DNA of 64,000 bases from Stereum hirsutum FP-91666 SS1. Its lineage: Eukaryota > Basidiomycota > Agaricomycetes > Russulales > Stereaceae. This document shows positions 22,772 through 34,010 of this stretch, piece after piece. Position 1 is the stretch's first letter; every line of letters starts with the position of its first letter. The stretch spans positions 929,646 to 993,645 of the forward strand of contig NW_006763136.1 of the NCBI RefSeq assembly GCF_000264905.1. The letters run 5' to 3'. The translations under genes were made by a program, and so were the position numbers. Below the pieces are notes generated by a model. It made no database searches. It saw only the letters and a program-made list of their open reading frames with translations, and was not told the DNA's origin.

Positions 22772-25089
22772 CTAAAGATAAGCCTTCGTCCTTCCAGCAC
22801 AAACCTCCGGCTGCGCCGTTCCAGACTGGGACCCCTCCAAGAAGGCATATATTTCCTCCGCTATAAGGACCGTACATATCGATGGTACAGGAGACGTACG
22901 ACATTCGTCCATAACACATCATCAGCGGAATTCATGGCGAGCACAAAAATACGGCTTACCGACTTCTCTCGGCTTTTCTTGCACGGCCTGTTACACAAAT
23001 CAAAGATGGAGCCAATGAGAGTAATCAAGTTGGGTCATTGTATCCCAAAGGGGCATGGACGTTAACAACGAGGTGTTGATGTGGATGTGGGGCCAGGTTC
23101 GGGACGTAAGCAGGTTTCGGTCAGTTATAATCTTCGGCCCAGCCCGTAGCGACTTACGAGGTGCCCAGCGCCGGCTATCCTGACGTTCGACGCATTTCGA
23201 GGTCTGAGCCAGACGCGCTCTTGAGCCAGTTGTTCTGTACCAATGCTGTACCATCATGATTCAATGATCGACAAGGTTAGATACGACGTCGATGACCAAA
23301 AGGAAACGACCGGTCGACATTGAGATCAAGAAGGATTGATGATGTGAGTTCGTAGCAGTAGAGATGGTTGAGAACAGTTGCATAAGAGCAAAGGTAGGAA
23401 TGGAGCGTACCCGCCTTCACCCGGCATAATCCACTTCAATGCGATCTTCTCGTCGAGTTTGTCGAGCACCGCCCATGCCTCGTGTGTAACGAGTGATTCC
23501 GCGAATACGACAGCTTCCTAGACATACCGCCACAACATAAGTATATAAGTCGAACTTCGCCCACTGGGATGCTGACATGAACACATGGGCAGTAGGAGAG
23601 AGGATGGAAAGAGAAAAGGCGAACATACCTGGACACCAGTCGTCTTCAATCTCACGCTCCCGTTCGGCGTCGAATACATTCCATGTTCAACATAAGAATC
23701 TAACACGGCCGGGTCCCATCGTGCGAAGAACGGAGCATTGAGTAGGCGACGTGCTTCCTCCCTGCGAATCAAATCAACAGTAAACCTTCAACGCCAGAAA
23801 AAAAATGGAAGGGAAAAGGGTAAGTCCACAATGTAACTCACCGCGAAGCCCATTCCTGCCTCCTCCCCAGTGCACCACTAAGGTACACCTGTAAGTCTTC
23901 CGAGCGATCGTAATCCCGCGGAATGATAACAGGATCGACCAACACCAACCCAGAAAACAGGAAAGGATGATTGTACGCTCCTAATACTCTGCGTAAGGAC
24001 GCCGCCAGACGGTCAGCGTTACCAGCTAAGTTCCGGGGAGGGTGGGGCCTACAAGCTTGCGCCACCGAACGAATGGCCTACACAAATGATCTTGCGGTCC
24101 GCAAATCCCTGCTTCGTTCGAAGTTGTGATATGGACTCAGAGACGCGCTCGAGATGTACTGGCAAGTTGAGAGATCCAGGAGCTGAATCCTCTGGCAAGT
24201 AATTGATGAAGAAATTGAGGATGTCGCGGGTGTTATCTGCCCAGTCAACTAGATCCGAGTGATACACAGGGTGAGACGGGATGAAAGTGGGTGGAGGTGG
24301 AAGGTTACCCTGACATACATATTGCACGAAGCTTTGAAGCGTTGATTTGGGCTGAATCTCCGTGTTGGACTGCATCCCATGTCCAAATTTCGTCAATCTG
24401 GTAGGCTGAAGTTGACTGGGCTTGAGATAAAAGGTGAGATAACATAGGCTCAAACGTCTATATTGACAGGAAGTATGAGCGTTCGTCCCCGAAATTAAGC
24501 TGAGGAGGACGCTCGAACTTGAATCACGACGAAACATGTTCGTACAAACGCCACACGGAACTTCGAAGGCCGCTGCTAGGCCACAACCCAAAATGATGAA
24601 TGTACTTGCCTCCTTATGCATCCCATTTGCATGGGTACAAAATAGGGTCACGCCCTTGCCTCTTTCACTTCCGCCATTCCCGCTCGTATTCCTCACGTAT
24701 CTTCCCAAACAATTCCATAGCACCTCACGACTCCCCTCGCCTAGCACCTCTCCCCGCTCCTGCTTCCACTTCAACTGTAATAGGTCCTTCGTCCATCTAC
24801 CCACTCGTTCCTTCCTCTCTTCCTTCGTCTCTCCGTCTTTCGGAATAGTTGGTTCTGGTATGTCCGGGGTCTGTCGTGGATAGGCTGAGGGTATAAGGTG
24901 AGTTGTGTAGGTGTATCCATATCGATGCAATGGTGTAGATGACGATGCACGTATTGGCGAAGGAGGCTGGGGTATGGGTAGAGACTGAAGGAGGGCATAT
25001 GGTGGCGGTTGGATAGGGAGAAGACGCCGGGGCTCGAGCTTAGGATGCTGTTCGAACGACGTTGGTCTCAGATAGGTGAATTTTGACAT
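22772..25089 (-). CDS. Alpha/beta hydrolase of the fungal Lpx1/AKT2-like family
   Basis: About nine exons give some 465 residues. Exon 1 (25089-24610) ends at CTHANGMHKE; exon 2 (24457-24319) continues TFEPMLSHLLSQ, then IDEIWTWDAVQHGDSA; exon 3 (24248-24053) carries FDWADNTRDILNFFINYL and the nucleophile elbow GHSFGGAS. Later exons give AYNHPFLFSGLVLVDPVI (acidic region), EAVVFAESLVTHEAW, WLRPRNASNVRIAGAGHL (catalytic His) and a terminal AEEIYAFLEG. The final two exons are small and lie past a long gap, so the true end at 22772 is easily missed. The 152-bp first intron (24458-24609) has a GC donor (GCAAGT), forced by the HKE/TFEP reading. Substrate is unknown; relatives include peroxisomal lipases, but the C-terminus here (TKAYL) is not a standard peroxisomal signal. 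No secondary-metabolite genes accompany it. Confidence 0.85.
24458..24609 (-). other. GC-AG intron in the alpha/beta hydrolase gene
   Basis: Reading on the minus strand, GAG is followed by GCAAGT, the usual donor consensus of GC-AG introns, and the intron ends in ATATAG before ACG TTT GAG. Only this pair restores the family reading HKE-TFEP. At 152 bp it is also longer than its neighbours. Confidence 0.8.
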
Positions 25090-25250
25090 GGATTGTTCCT
25101 TGAATTAGTGTGTCGTTTCGATGACCTTACTTGCCGATATTTGGGTGTATGAAAAATCAGACAAACAAGGAGCTACTGAGTACGCAGAATATTGCCTACG
25201 TCGGTTGACATAAATCGGAATACTTAGGGGGAAACACGCTCACTCTCCGG

Positions 25251-25357
25251 GTCCGGGACTGTCCGGGACTCCGGTTACTTGGGGTTTCAAAGTCCGCCGC
25301 TGTCCGCCGCCACTTCAGTCGCCAGGACTCAGTACTCAGCGCTCAGCGCTTCAGCGG
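25251..25357. repeat. Cluster of short GC-rich tandem duplications
   Basis: GTCCGGGACT is repeated head to tail at 25251-25260 and 25261-25270. GTCCGCCGCT/C is repeated at 25292-25301 and 25302-25311. ACTCAG and GCTCAGCGCT-type units follow to 25357. Three different units duplicated within about 100 bp suggests local slippage in this promoter region. Confidence 0.7.
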
Positions 25358-26260
25358 CCTGACGATGGCTCACAAGATAGCTTGCAGATCTAGCTTCACT
25401 GCTTGCAATTCGAGAGCACAGAAGATCGTCTCTAACTAGGTTTTGGATCAATCCCCCTCTCCTGAGTACATTCGACCCGAAACATGATATAACAATAAAG
25501 TCGGTCGGACATCATCACCATCTTATGGGAAGCCTCATAGCCATCTAATAATTTCCTTCCTCCTCTGCATTACTGGTCTAGGACTCCTGAATCTTCTTAT
25601 TCACTCAGATCACGTTGTATCTGCTTGAAGAACGCTTATCAAGCGCGCTCATGCCATTGGAGGAAATGCTGCATTGCTACCCTGATGTTTACTTCCTCCT
25701 CGCGCTCACTGACCTGAAAGGAAAGGAAGGCATCGGGTACGACGGACATCAATCTTTCTTTTCTCCTTGGAAATCTTAGGCGGAAGTCTGTTCGGATAAT
25801 ACTCTTCGGGAGAGTTACACCTGTATGTGTCCCGTCCTTTCTCCGCAGGCAACACCGATAACGTCGACATCGCCATTTGCACTTCTCTTGTGCCTCACAT
25901 GATGATTGAACCAGGCTTCCTGGATACCACGAACTATCCAATTGTATCGTAGCGGATCTTGTCTCCTCATCGGCAATTCGTCGACTCCTGCGGAAAGCAT
26001 CTACATTTGTTGTACTATCCAGTCTCGCTGTGGGGTACATCGAAGTCGGCGACTTAAAGATACCAGAAGCGAACTGGCTTTTGATATCATGAAGGGTAAG
26101 GCTTTTGCCGCCTCTGTCACATCCATACTAATACGTCGATTCAGGGCAATTTAACTAGGGGAGCTTCTTGGCTGGGTCTGCTTGTGTCCCTCGACAGCAC
26201 ATGGAGACTTGATGGATACGGTTGCGAGTTCTTCCGGACGTTTTCTGACGACTTCTGACG

Positions 26261-26267
26261 TATAAAG
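26261..26267 (+). promoter_or_regulatory. TATA-like element of S41 gene 1
   Basis: TATAAAG lies 78 bases before the ATG at 26339 and follows a direct repeat of TTCTGACG (two copies, 26243-26260). Distance and sequence fit a core promoter. Confidence 0.5.
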
Positions 26268-26338
26268 CTCGACTGCTGAGTTCATCGAGTCCGACCGACC
26301 CCCCCACTGTTGTCTTCGATATCAGGCAGACAAGCAGT

Positions 26339-29300
26339 ATGCAGTCGTTGGCTCAGGCTACAATCACATCTTCCGCTCGCGTTCTTCTCGGGGCTCTCAC
26401 GGTCGCTCAGGCTTTGCAACCGTCTTGGGCTGCTGAAGTTGTTAGATCTGACGCGTGTGCTTCGATTGCTGGTCTCGCATTTGCGCCACCTGCGGACGTG
26501 ATCGCGTGCCAGAAGTCGTTTCCTTTCAATGAGACTTTGAGGCAGAACGTCTTGGCCAATATCGCTGGTGTATTTGACTTTTACACGTTTGAGAACTACT
26601 ATCTGGACTCTCCGGCGCCTTTTGAGGAGAGTACGGATCCTATCAGGGAAAACATCGCGAGGATCAACTCCACTACGTATGAGGTACTGTAATTTGCTCT
26701 ACGTCAACGAGTGAGTGGAGCTGAGCGCTGAACACTGGTGGTTGAACAGACCGATTACGATTTCAACTTCGACTTGTGGAACTTCACGATAAAGCTCAAT
26801 GACGGTCACACCAGTATGTTATATGCATTTTCTTTCTGTTGCCACCGCCTCATAAGCGTGCTCCATAACAGGGTGGTATCCTTACTGCTACACCACGTAC
26901 CAGAACCTACTTCCCGCCCCCGTCGTTTCTCTCGACGTCAATGGAACGCAAAACGTCTACATCGTCCCCGACCTTGTCGAATACATCTCCCTCATCGGCG
27001 ACGGGTACACCTCCTACTATGATTCCATCGGTTTTGATTGGAAACGTCTTGCCAGTGCTAAGGTGCTCCAAATCGGAGGCATGGATGCATACGATTACGT
27101 GGACTACATCGCCAGCACTGTTTCTGGCAACTTCTTGGACCACGGCGTCAGAGTGAACAGCGTGTTCAGTGGGTACAGGATCTCCAGCGACGCATTTAGC
27201 CAGAGGATTGGCGACCTGGCGGGACCCAGTTGGATATCGCAGACGGATTTAACGTTTGTCGTGGTTCTTGCGAACTCGACAGAAGAAGAAACGGTGACCG
27301 TGCCATATCTTGCGGATTTCGCGGGCACCGACTTCACGGACGCTGCCAGCTAGTATGTTTCTCTTTCCAAATGCGATCTGCTCCATACGATCCCTTGCTT
27401 ATGAAAGTGGCTGACGATGTAGCTGGGAGAATAACTGTGCTGCGAACGATGAGACTAATGGTATCGATTACAAGACCTCCAGTGCAACCCGCCGCCGAGG
27501 TCTTGAGAGGAAATTGGCGAGAGGAGACATTAAGGACTTGAGTTTGACGAACGCTGTCGCACTCCCCGATCCCTAGTAAGTCCAGTCTCTCATATACTTT
27601 TTCACCAACTTTTTCAATGTGCTTTTTGCTTTTGTAGCCTCCCAACCCTGCCGGCGCTCAATGGAAGTTCAGGTATCGTTTATGGGTATGTGTTGCCCGA
27701 TAACAAGACTGGTGCTGTATGTCTCGGTTTCCCCACCGTCTGTTGTTCATGAATTGACGTCCTTGTAGCTCCTTGTCGGGTCATTCTCTCCGGATGACTT
27801 CGATGGGTTCCAGTCACAGGTCGACTCTATCATTACTGCTTTCACGGCCGCCGGGGTGACCCGTCTCTTGGTCGACGTCACTAATAATGGCGGTGGATAT
27901 GTCTGCTTGGGATTCTTCCTGCACAACTATCTCACTGGTAATAAGATTGGGAATCCGTGAGTGGTCGCCTTTCAACACACTTGAATATATCTCATCTCAT
28001 CTCATTGCCTCTGTCCTCGCATTCACTCACTGTCTCATCTCATGCATGCAGAGGCTTCCAGAGTTCGGCTCGCGCCAATCCTCTCGCTCAGAAAATCGTC
28101 GCATCGGATATCGACCTCGGCTTGGATGACACCTACACCTTCTACACTGCTGACAACTGTGAGATATTTTCTTAAGTTTCTTCTGCACATCCGTAATGCG
28201 CTAAACACGGCAATAAATTGTAGACGCGTTTTTGAACAACACGGAGATGCCTGCATCGTACAACTACATGGACCCCAATCTTTCGGAGGTCGTCAATGGC
28301 GAGGACGACCCACAGTCCCAGAGATTCTTTGTACGTATTCCTGTCTTCGAGCGCTACATACGCTGGTGACTTATAGGCGAGAAATAGGATACCTGCCAGT
28401 TGACTTACGTGGTCGATATCCCGACTTCGCCACCTTTCGCTCTAGAGTGAGCTTCGATATACTACTTTTAGCTAATACACATACTGAATTGCGACACGCA
28501 GGAATGTTGCCATTGGTGCGTTGAATTCACTTTCTAGTATATAGGCTGCCTGGAGTACTGACCTTGTGGCGCGCCACATGTTACAGTCACCAACGGCTGG
28601 TGTGCATCGACCTGCGCCTTGTTCACTACCGTCATGAACGAGGTATGTGTTGTTTGCATTCACTCCCTCCGAGGTTAGTCACTCACTCAGAACACTTTGA
28701 TGTAGCGCGAGAACGTTACGATCGGTGTCTTTGGCGGGAAGCCAGGAGAGGACGTTCAGTTCAAAGGTCGTTCAACCCCGCCTTCGACATTTGAAGTCGA
28801 TTGTTGATCTCATGAGCGGCATAATAGGTATGGCTGGGAACCAAGTTCTTGAATGGTACGACCTGGACAGTGAGATCAAGACGGCCAATTTGGGTAATGT
28901 AAGCGTTGTCGTTGTGCCTCTCGTTGTCCGCACCAAGATGATTAATTGCTCATCCATCGTAGGACTCGTCGTCTCCTCCTGATCTGTGAGTGAAGGTACA
29001 AGCCGCATTCAATAAAACAATGACTGATGCAGACTTGGACTCTTAGCCTTATTGATGGCGACATGCGGTAAGTTTCTACAGCATGCAGTAGGTTTGGATG
29101 GGTATCCGATTCTGACTATGCACACCCGTATCATTTTTCCAGAGTAAATTGGCGGACAGGTAGTCTTCTTCGATATTTGATTGCTACTACAGCGCTCTGA
29201 TCTCATCTTGTTCTCCACAGCTTGGAGCTACTTCGACGAGTCCAAGCCCATTGGTGAGTGATTTCTGTTCCGACTCATAAACCAGACCGGACTAAGTTCC

Positions 29301-29536
29301 TCTCTACTTTTATCAGCATACGTCTCCGAGCTTCCGAAGTGTAAGCCTACATTTACCTGACACCGAAATGAAGTTATAAAGTGTTTGTCCGCAGACCGCT
29401 GGCCATATACCGCCGACACCTACAACAACCCTCAGAACCTCTGGATTTTCGCGTAAGTCTTCATCCACCCAATGAAATGGATTCAAACTAATGCAGGACG
29501 TGTTCGGTTTCTAGTGCCGGTCAGATATTCGACTGA
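26339..29536 (+). CDS. Secreted S41-like (C-terminal processing) peptidase, copy 1
   Basis: At least fifteen exons encode roughly 680 residues. A signal peptide (ARVLLGALTVAQALQPSWA) precedes SDACASIAGLAFAPPADVIA, a hallmark of fungal secreted S41-family proteins, then NDGHT, the VLQIGGMDAYDYVDYIA block and SWENNCAANDETNGID. The catalytic half has TRLLVDVTNNGGGYVCLG, then NVAIVTNGWCASTCALF, where Ser in CASTC is the likely nucleophile by position, and GVFGGKPGEDVQFKGMAGNQ. It ends NNPQNLWIFAAGQIFD. Many Asn-X-Thr/Ser sites fit secretion. S41 enzymes cleave near substrate C-termini; I see no clear PDZ domain. Exons near the 3' end are tiny (8-20 codons), so small errors in that part are likely. 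A close paralogue lies at 42924. Confidence 0.82.
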
Positions 29537-30102
29537 GATGCAGATATCTAGGGCTCGCACTTGATACCCAGGGGATGAGGACTACCTCACTTAGGAGGGT
29601 CATGTTACACAGTCCGACACATGGCACTGGTAGATATACGCGGTTATCTAGACCAGTGATCAGGCATGGTGAAAGTTATACCCCTCTGTTACCGTTATTT
29701 ATCAGTAATACACGTATTTGGGACCATATGATGGAAGTATAGAGGAGGATCCAATCTGTGCGGTTGCGATCATGCGGGGTCCAATGGTGTTGATAGCGGC
29801 AGGATGTGTTACATAGTACACTAGCGAAATGGAGAGGTGGACCATATAGAATAAGAAAAATTGACTTTGAGAAACCATCCGCCGACTACTGGTAGGGAGC
29901 TTCCTCCACCGTTCCTCTCGCGCCACATACAACTAGCGTTACGCCACCCCTACGCGATCACGAGGCTTCATGGAAGCCAGTGTTTCACAAGATCCGTCCC
30001 TGTTGAACGTTAAGCGCCAGCACACTCCTCACCTTTCCTCACCTTTCCTTTCTGCTCATATTCAGAACTCCAGGAAAGCATACTGGAGTTGGTCAATTCA
30101 AC
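29537..30102. other. Intergenic region between S41 gene 1 and ALDH
   Basis: Holds the 3' flank of the S41 gene with an imperfect hairpin (29625-29658), and the ALDH promoter, where CCTCACCTTT is repeated at about 30029-30049 in a pyrimidine-rich stretch. No coding sequence recognised. Confidence 0.5.
29625..29658. repeat. Inverted repeat downstream of S41 gene 1
   Basis: CACTGGT-AGATA at the left pairs with TATCTAGACCAGTG at the right, leaving a two-base bulge and an eight-base loop. It starts 89 bp after the stop codon, so it could fold in the 3' UTR. Confidence 0.5.
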
Positions 30103-32462
30103 ATGCTCCCCCACAGAGCAGGCTCTTCGTCTCTCCGTCGTTCACTCAGGACTCTGAGGGGCTCTCGTCTTGCTCGTGATCTTTCGACTAGAGCATCCGC
30201 CGTTCTTTCTGCTCTTGATATACCTACGACTCCAGTCGAACTTGAAGGTGTCTACGATGGGACGTGGAAAGGTTCTGGAGAGGTCATTCAGTCGCGTTGC
30301 CCGACAACTGGTGAAGTCTTGGCCAGAGTGAAGACAGTGAGTCGTCGGCTCTGTCGTGACGTGCTCAAGCGATATTGCGAAGCGTGGAGTCCTCCATGAA
30401 GTTACTGACTTACGGTCGGCTGCTAATCGGTATAGGCTAGCCCTGAGGAACTGCACACTGCCCTTGACAAATCGCGAGAGGCTTTTGAGATGTTCAGGAT
30501 GGTGCCCGGGCCCCAAAGAGGCGAAATTGTTAGGCAGATTCGGGAGGGCCTGTTCGCGAAGGTGAGTCTCGTCACCCGTTGCTTTTACTCCGTCTCGCAT
30601 TGCAGAGTCTAATTTCAACATGCACGGTTTCTTAGCGAGAAGCACTTGGCGCTCTTGTGAGCCTGGAGATGGGCAAGATCCGGACCGAAGGTGTCGGAGA
30701 GGTCCAAGAGTTTGTGGACATCGTACGTCCAACTATTATCCACTCAATTTCCCTCCCTTCTGAAGTGATGTAATGGTATTTGATGTCCTCAGTGCGATTA
30801 TGCCGTCGGTCTTTCTCGTATGATGAACGGACGAATTATCCAGTCTGAGAGACCTGGACATTCTATACTCGAAGGTATGTCGTGTCACACTCTCGAGCTG
30901 TGTGGAACAAACAGCTTACAGAAGGTGTCGGTATGAAGTCCCAAATCCATTAGGTATCGTCGCCGTACTATCGGCATTCAATTTCCCAGTCGCGGTCTAT
31001 GGCTGGTAGGTTCGAAGCTTGGGCCACAATGAGGCCACAAGGCCACGCCACAATAACACATACTTAGCCCCTATTCGCTTACGCCTAGCCTTCTTCCACA
31101 GGAACCTCTCTCTATCCATGGCAGCAGGTAATGCAACCATATGGAAACCCTCACAGACCACACCCCTTTGTGCTATTGCTGTGACCAAGATCGTCTCAGC
31201 GGTGCTTGAGAAGAACGGAATCCCGGGTGCTGTTGCTGGCCTGGTCATTGGTGGCAAGGATGTCGGGGAGGCAATCGTGGAAAGTGAAGGTGTTGATATG
31301 GGTGAGCCTCCATAGTATTATTGATTCTCCATGAAGGCTCTTGGTTGATTCTGACGTTATGAACTGGTTGTTAGTCTCATTCACGGGAAGTGAAGCTGTT
31401 GGTAGACAGGTCGGCAAGAAGGTTCAGTCACGGTTCGGCAAAGTCCTCCTCGAACTCGGAGGTAACAACGGTCAGTCAAACCTATAATTTGCAGTCTTTC
31501 TATACTCAAGCCGATTTTGGGCTCCTGGCAGCTTCTATCATCGCTCCCTCGGCAGACCTCAACTTGGCCCTCCCTGCCACCTTCTTCGGTGCTGTAGGCA
31601 CTGCTGGCCAACGTTGTACATCGACCCGCCGTCTATACCTCCACAAATCCATATCCTCCCAGTTCCTCGAAAGATTGACCAAGCTCTACGATTCGCTCCT
31701 TCCCGGTGACCCCTTGCATCCTGCAACATTGTTAGGGCCTGTCCATACAGCAGCCGCGGTCGATCTTTACAATCAAACCGTCTCTAGCCTGTCATCGCAC
31801 TCTTCCGCCACGGTCCTCACCTCTCGTTCTGGACAGCGTTTCTCCGTATCCCAGCTCTCATCCAGCGAAACAAGCGAAACAGACCTTTCATCAGGAAACT
31901 TCGTCCGCCCCGCACTCGTTCAGCTCTCCACCGGCTCGCCTGCCGATCCATCTGTATCGAGCATCTGGAAGACCGAGAAGTTTATCCCTGTCCTTTGGGT
32001 GGCTGAATATGACGGTTTGGAGGAGGTTATTCAGTGGAATAATGCAGTGCCACAAGGCTTAAGTAGTAGCTTGTGGACGAGGGATGTGGGAGAGGTGGGG
32101 AAGTGGGTGGGTGCCGGGGGTAGTGATTGTGGGATTGTTAATGTGCGTGTTTACCTCTCTTTCTCTGAATATTTGAACAAGTAACTCACAAACGAACTGG
32201 ATGTAGGTCAACGTCGGCACGTCGGGTGCGGAGATTGGGGCTGCATTCGGTGGGAACAAGGTTCGTCTTCAATCTTCGTTCCACATAATCTATGTTTCCT
32301 TGCGTCTCAACAACAAACACTTTAACAACACAGAGTACGGGCTGGGGACGCGAGTCGGGCGGGGATGCGTGGAAGCAGTATGTTAGATGGAGTGCGTGCA
32401 CGATCAACTACTCGGACAAAGCGCCTTTGGCTCAGGGAGTGGATTTCTCGGCGATTGCTTGA
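30103..32462 (+). CDS. Aldehyde dehydrogenase, ALDH7/antiquitin type, probably mitochondrial
   Basis: About eleven exons give roughly 560 residues. The N-terminus ([20 protein letters not shown]) is rich in Arg and Ser and lacks acids, as in mitochondrial presequences. Family landmarks follow in order: [78 protein letters not shown] (general-base Glu) and [13 protein letters not shown] (catalytic Cys). The end reads [36 protein letters not shown] and [15 protein letters not shown], which is diagnostic for ALDH7. ALDH7 enzymes oxidise alpha-aminoadipic semialdehyde in lysine breakdown and other aldehydes, using NAD+. Where ALDH7 usually has ETFAP the sequence reads EKFIP, a modest change near the active-site loop. 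The next gene (GNAT) ends only 153 bp away in the opposite direction. Confidence 0.9.
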
Positions 32463-32615
32463 ATATATTGGTTTTATCGGAAATGTACGATAGCTCGGAC
32501 GTTGCTTGTATCATATACAAACGTACATCGTTTCTGAACATCTATCAACACATTGTGGCACCCTGTTGCCCCTGTGGCGGAGCCATGCCTGGTCATGCTC
32601 TCACACCACAACGCT

Positions 32616-33419
32616 CTAAGCCTCCTGCGCAATCATCTCCTGCACCTTCTCCCTCAGCCCATTCTCCCAGTCATCACAACAAGCTGAGAACAAAGCTGTG
32701 TCCCTTTTCAAGTTTTGTGCTTTTGTATCACCTTCTCTCGGGGCGTCACCCTCCTTTCCCTCTGGCAATACGATGTGCCACCTCAGTACTCCCTCATCCT
32801 TGAACCCAATCCTCTTCGCAGCTTTCTTGCTCGGCTCATTCCTCGAATTCGCCCTCCACTCAACTCTCCTGAGGCCCAAGGCGCCAGGGAATCGTGATGA
32901 CAATTCGAGCGCATAACGCAAGAGAACGCAGACCGCATTCGTCGTCACATATGTCCTCTGAAACTCGGGGAAAGTGACGACGAATCCAATCTCCGTCGTG
33001 AGGTTGGGTGCATCTGACTTTATCAAACCCACAACACCAGCCATCGTCTCCCCTTTGCCTTCTCTTTTCTTCGACGTGCCTCTATCGAGCATGGCGAAGA
33101 GGCACCAGTTTCGGTCTGTGCGTACGCCGTGTTCGAGGAAGTGCAGGAATTCGGCGAGAGTGGCGAAGTGTGAGGGGAGGTAACGTGCGAGTTCGGGATG
33201 AGCGGTGAGCACTGTGATGTAAGTTTGGGCGTGCAGACGTGGGATGAGAGGGGTTAGGCGGACGCGAGGAGTTGAGAGAAGGTCCGGGTTAGAGGTGAGG
33301 TCGATGGGGAAGACGAAGTTGATGTCGTAGGGAGAGGGTCCGTAGGATTCATCGGAGATTTCGGCTGGTATTTTGGTCGGTGGGGATGGGGTATAGGTGT
33401 TGACGAAGGTTTCAGACAT
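32616..33419 (-). CDS. Intronless GNAT-type N-acetyltransferase
   Basis: A single exon of 267 codons from the ATG at 33419. It reads YGPSPYDINFVFPID and VRLTPLIPRLHAQTY, with MAGVVGLIKSD in the central strand pair, EIGFVVTFPEFQRTYVTTNA at the acetyl-CoA-binding helix start, GALGLRRVEWRANSRNEPS and KKAAKRIGFKDEGVLRWH near the end, as in RimJ/RimL-like GNAT proteins. These transfer acetyl from acetyl-CoA to an amine; the acceptor is unknown. A paralogue at 52275-53114 shares block order and the terminal CCDDWENG motif but has an intron within the QRTYVT motif. Lack of introns in an otherwise intron-dense neighbourhood suggests retroposition or intron loss. Confidence 0.85.
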   Translation of the reverse strand: MSETFVNTYTPSPPTKIPAEISDESYGPSPYDINFVFPIDLTSNPDLLSTPRVRLTPLIPRLHAQTYITVLTAHPELARYLPSHFATLAEFLHFLEHGVRTDRNWCLFAMLDRGTSKKREGKGETMAGVVGLIKSDAPNLTTEIGFVVTFPEFQRTYVTTNAVCVLLRYALELSSRFPGALGLRRVEWRANSRNEPSKKAAKRIGFKDEGVLRWHIVLPEGKEGDAPREGDTKAQNLKRDTALFSACCDDWENGLREKVQEMIAQEA

Positions 33420-33896
33420 AGCAAGCTGACTGGGGGACACTGGGATGCGAATGATAAAGTGTGCTGAAAGTAACGCTGAACAGAGATCAGCTTCGACGTC
33501 AATTTACTATCAGTACGTTCCTTATATAACGCAATACAGGGTTTCGTCGAGTCAGAAATCGAGTATCCTATCTGGCAATGACTCGACTCATAGCTCGCCG
33601 CAGCGGTGGACCATGATGTACTGTCTAGTACACGGAAGCCAGCGAAAATATATCTCTGTCGACTACCTATACATACATGCGACACGCAGCTGTATCTTGA
33701 TCTTCATACTGATGGATAGTATTAACTCATGCTACAGAGCAAACTACAGGTGATCGTGGTTGGAGAAACAGACGCGACGCGACGCGTCATCCTGATATTC
33801 TCACACGTGACCGCTCTTGCCTCGGAGCATTGAATTTACTGCTCGTTTACTGCTGTATTTTTCTCACAATCCTCTCATTCAAATAACAAATAAAGA

Positions 33897-33966
33897 GTAG
33901 CTGGGATCGGACCTAGGCTCTCTGTACTATGGAGCTACACCTTACCAACGAGTTCCTATGGTGTCA
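33897..33966 (-). other. tRNA-related fragment with A-box and B-box-like sequences
   Basis: On the minus strand the sequence has AACTCGTTGGTAAGG, close to a Pol III A box, and 30-odd bases later GGTCCGATCC, close to the B box GGTTCGATCC. The intervening part contains GCTC...GAGC that could form a stem. A proper cloverleaf does not close: the T-arm stem has mismatches and I cannot place a seven-pair acceptor. It may be a decayed tRNA or the head of a tRNA-derived SINE. Confidence 0.3.
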
Positions 33967-34010
33967 TGCTTAGGCCTGGCCGATAGATTTGGCAGTGCAT
34001 GCATTGTTAA

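Larger units (their letters stand above)
25090..26338. other. Intergenic region between divergent hydrolase and S41 genes
   Basis: The hydrolase reads left and the S41-like gene reads right, so both promoters are here. A 133-codon minus-strand frame at 26040-25639 has no recognisable product. Short GC-rich tandem duplications occupy 25251-25357. Confidence 0.5.

Noticed and set aside
22594..23065. Plus-strand open frames of 90 and 157 codons
   Set aside because: They run opposite the last exons of the hydrolase, whose AVQEKPREV and AEEIYAFLEG blocks explain the sequence.
24536..24883. Plus-strand 115-codon open frame
   Set aside because: It lies antisense to exon 1 and the long intron of the alpha/beta hydrolase and has no protein-like pattern.
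22772..25089. Toxin-pathway gene, because some relatives of the hydrolase act in such pathways
   Set aside because: The family is broad, with housekeeping peroxisomal members, and none of the usual partner genes lies nearby.
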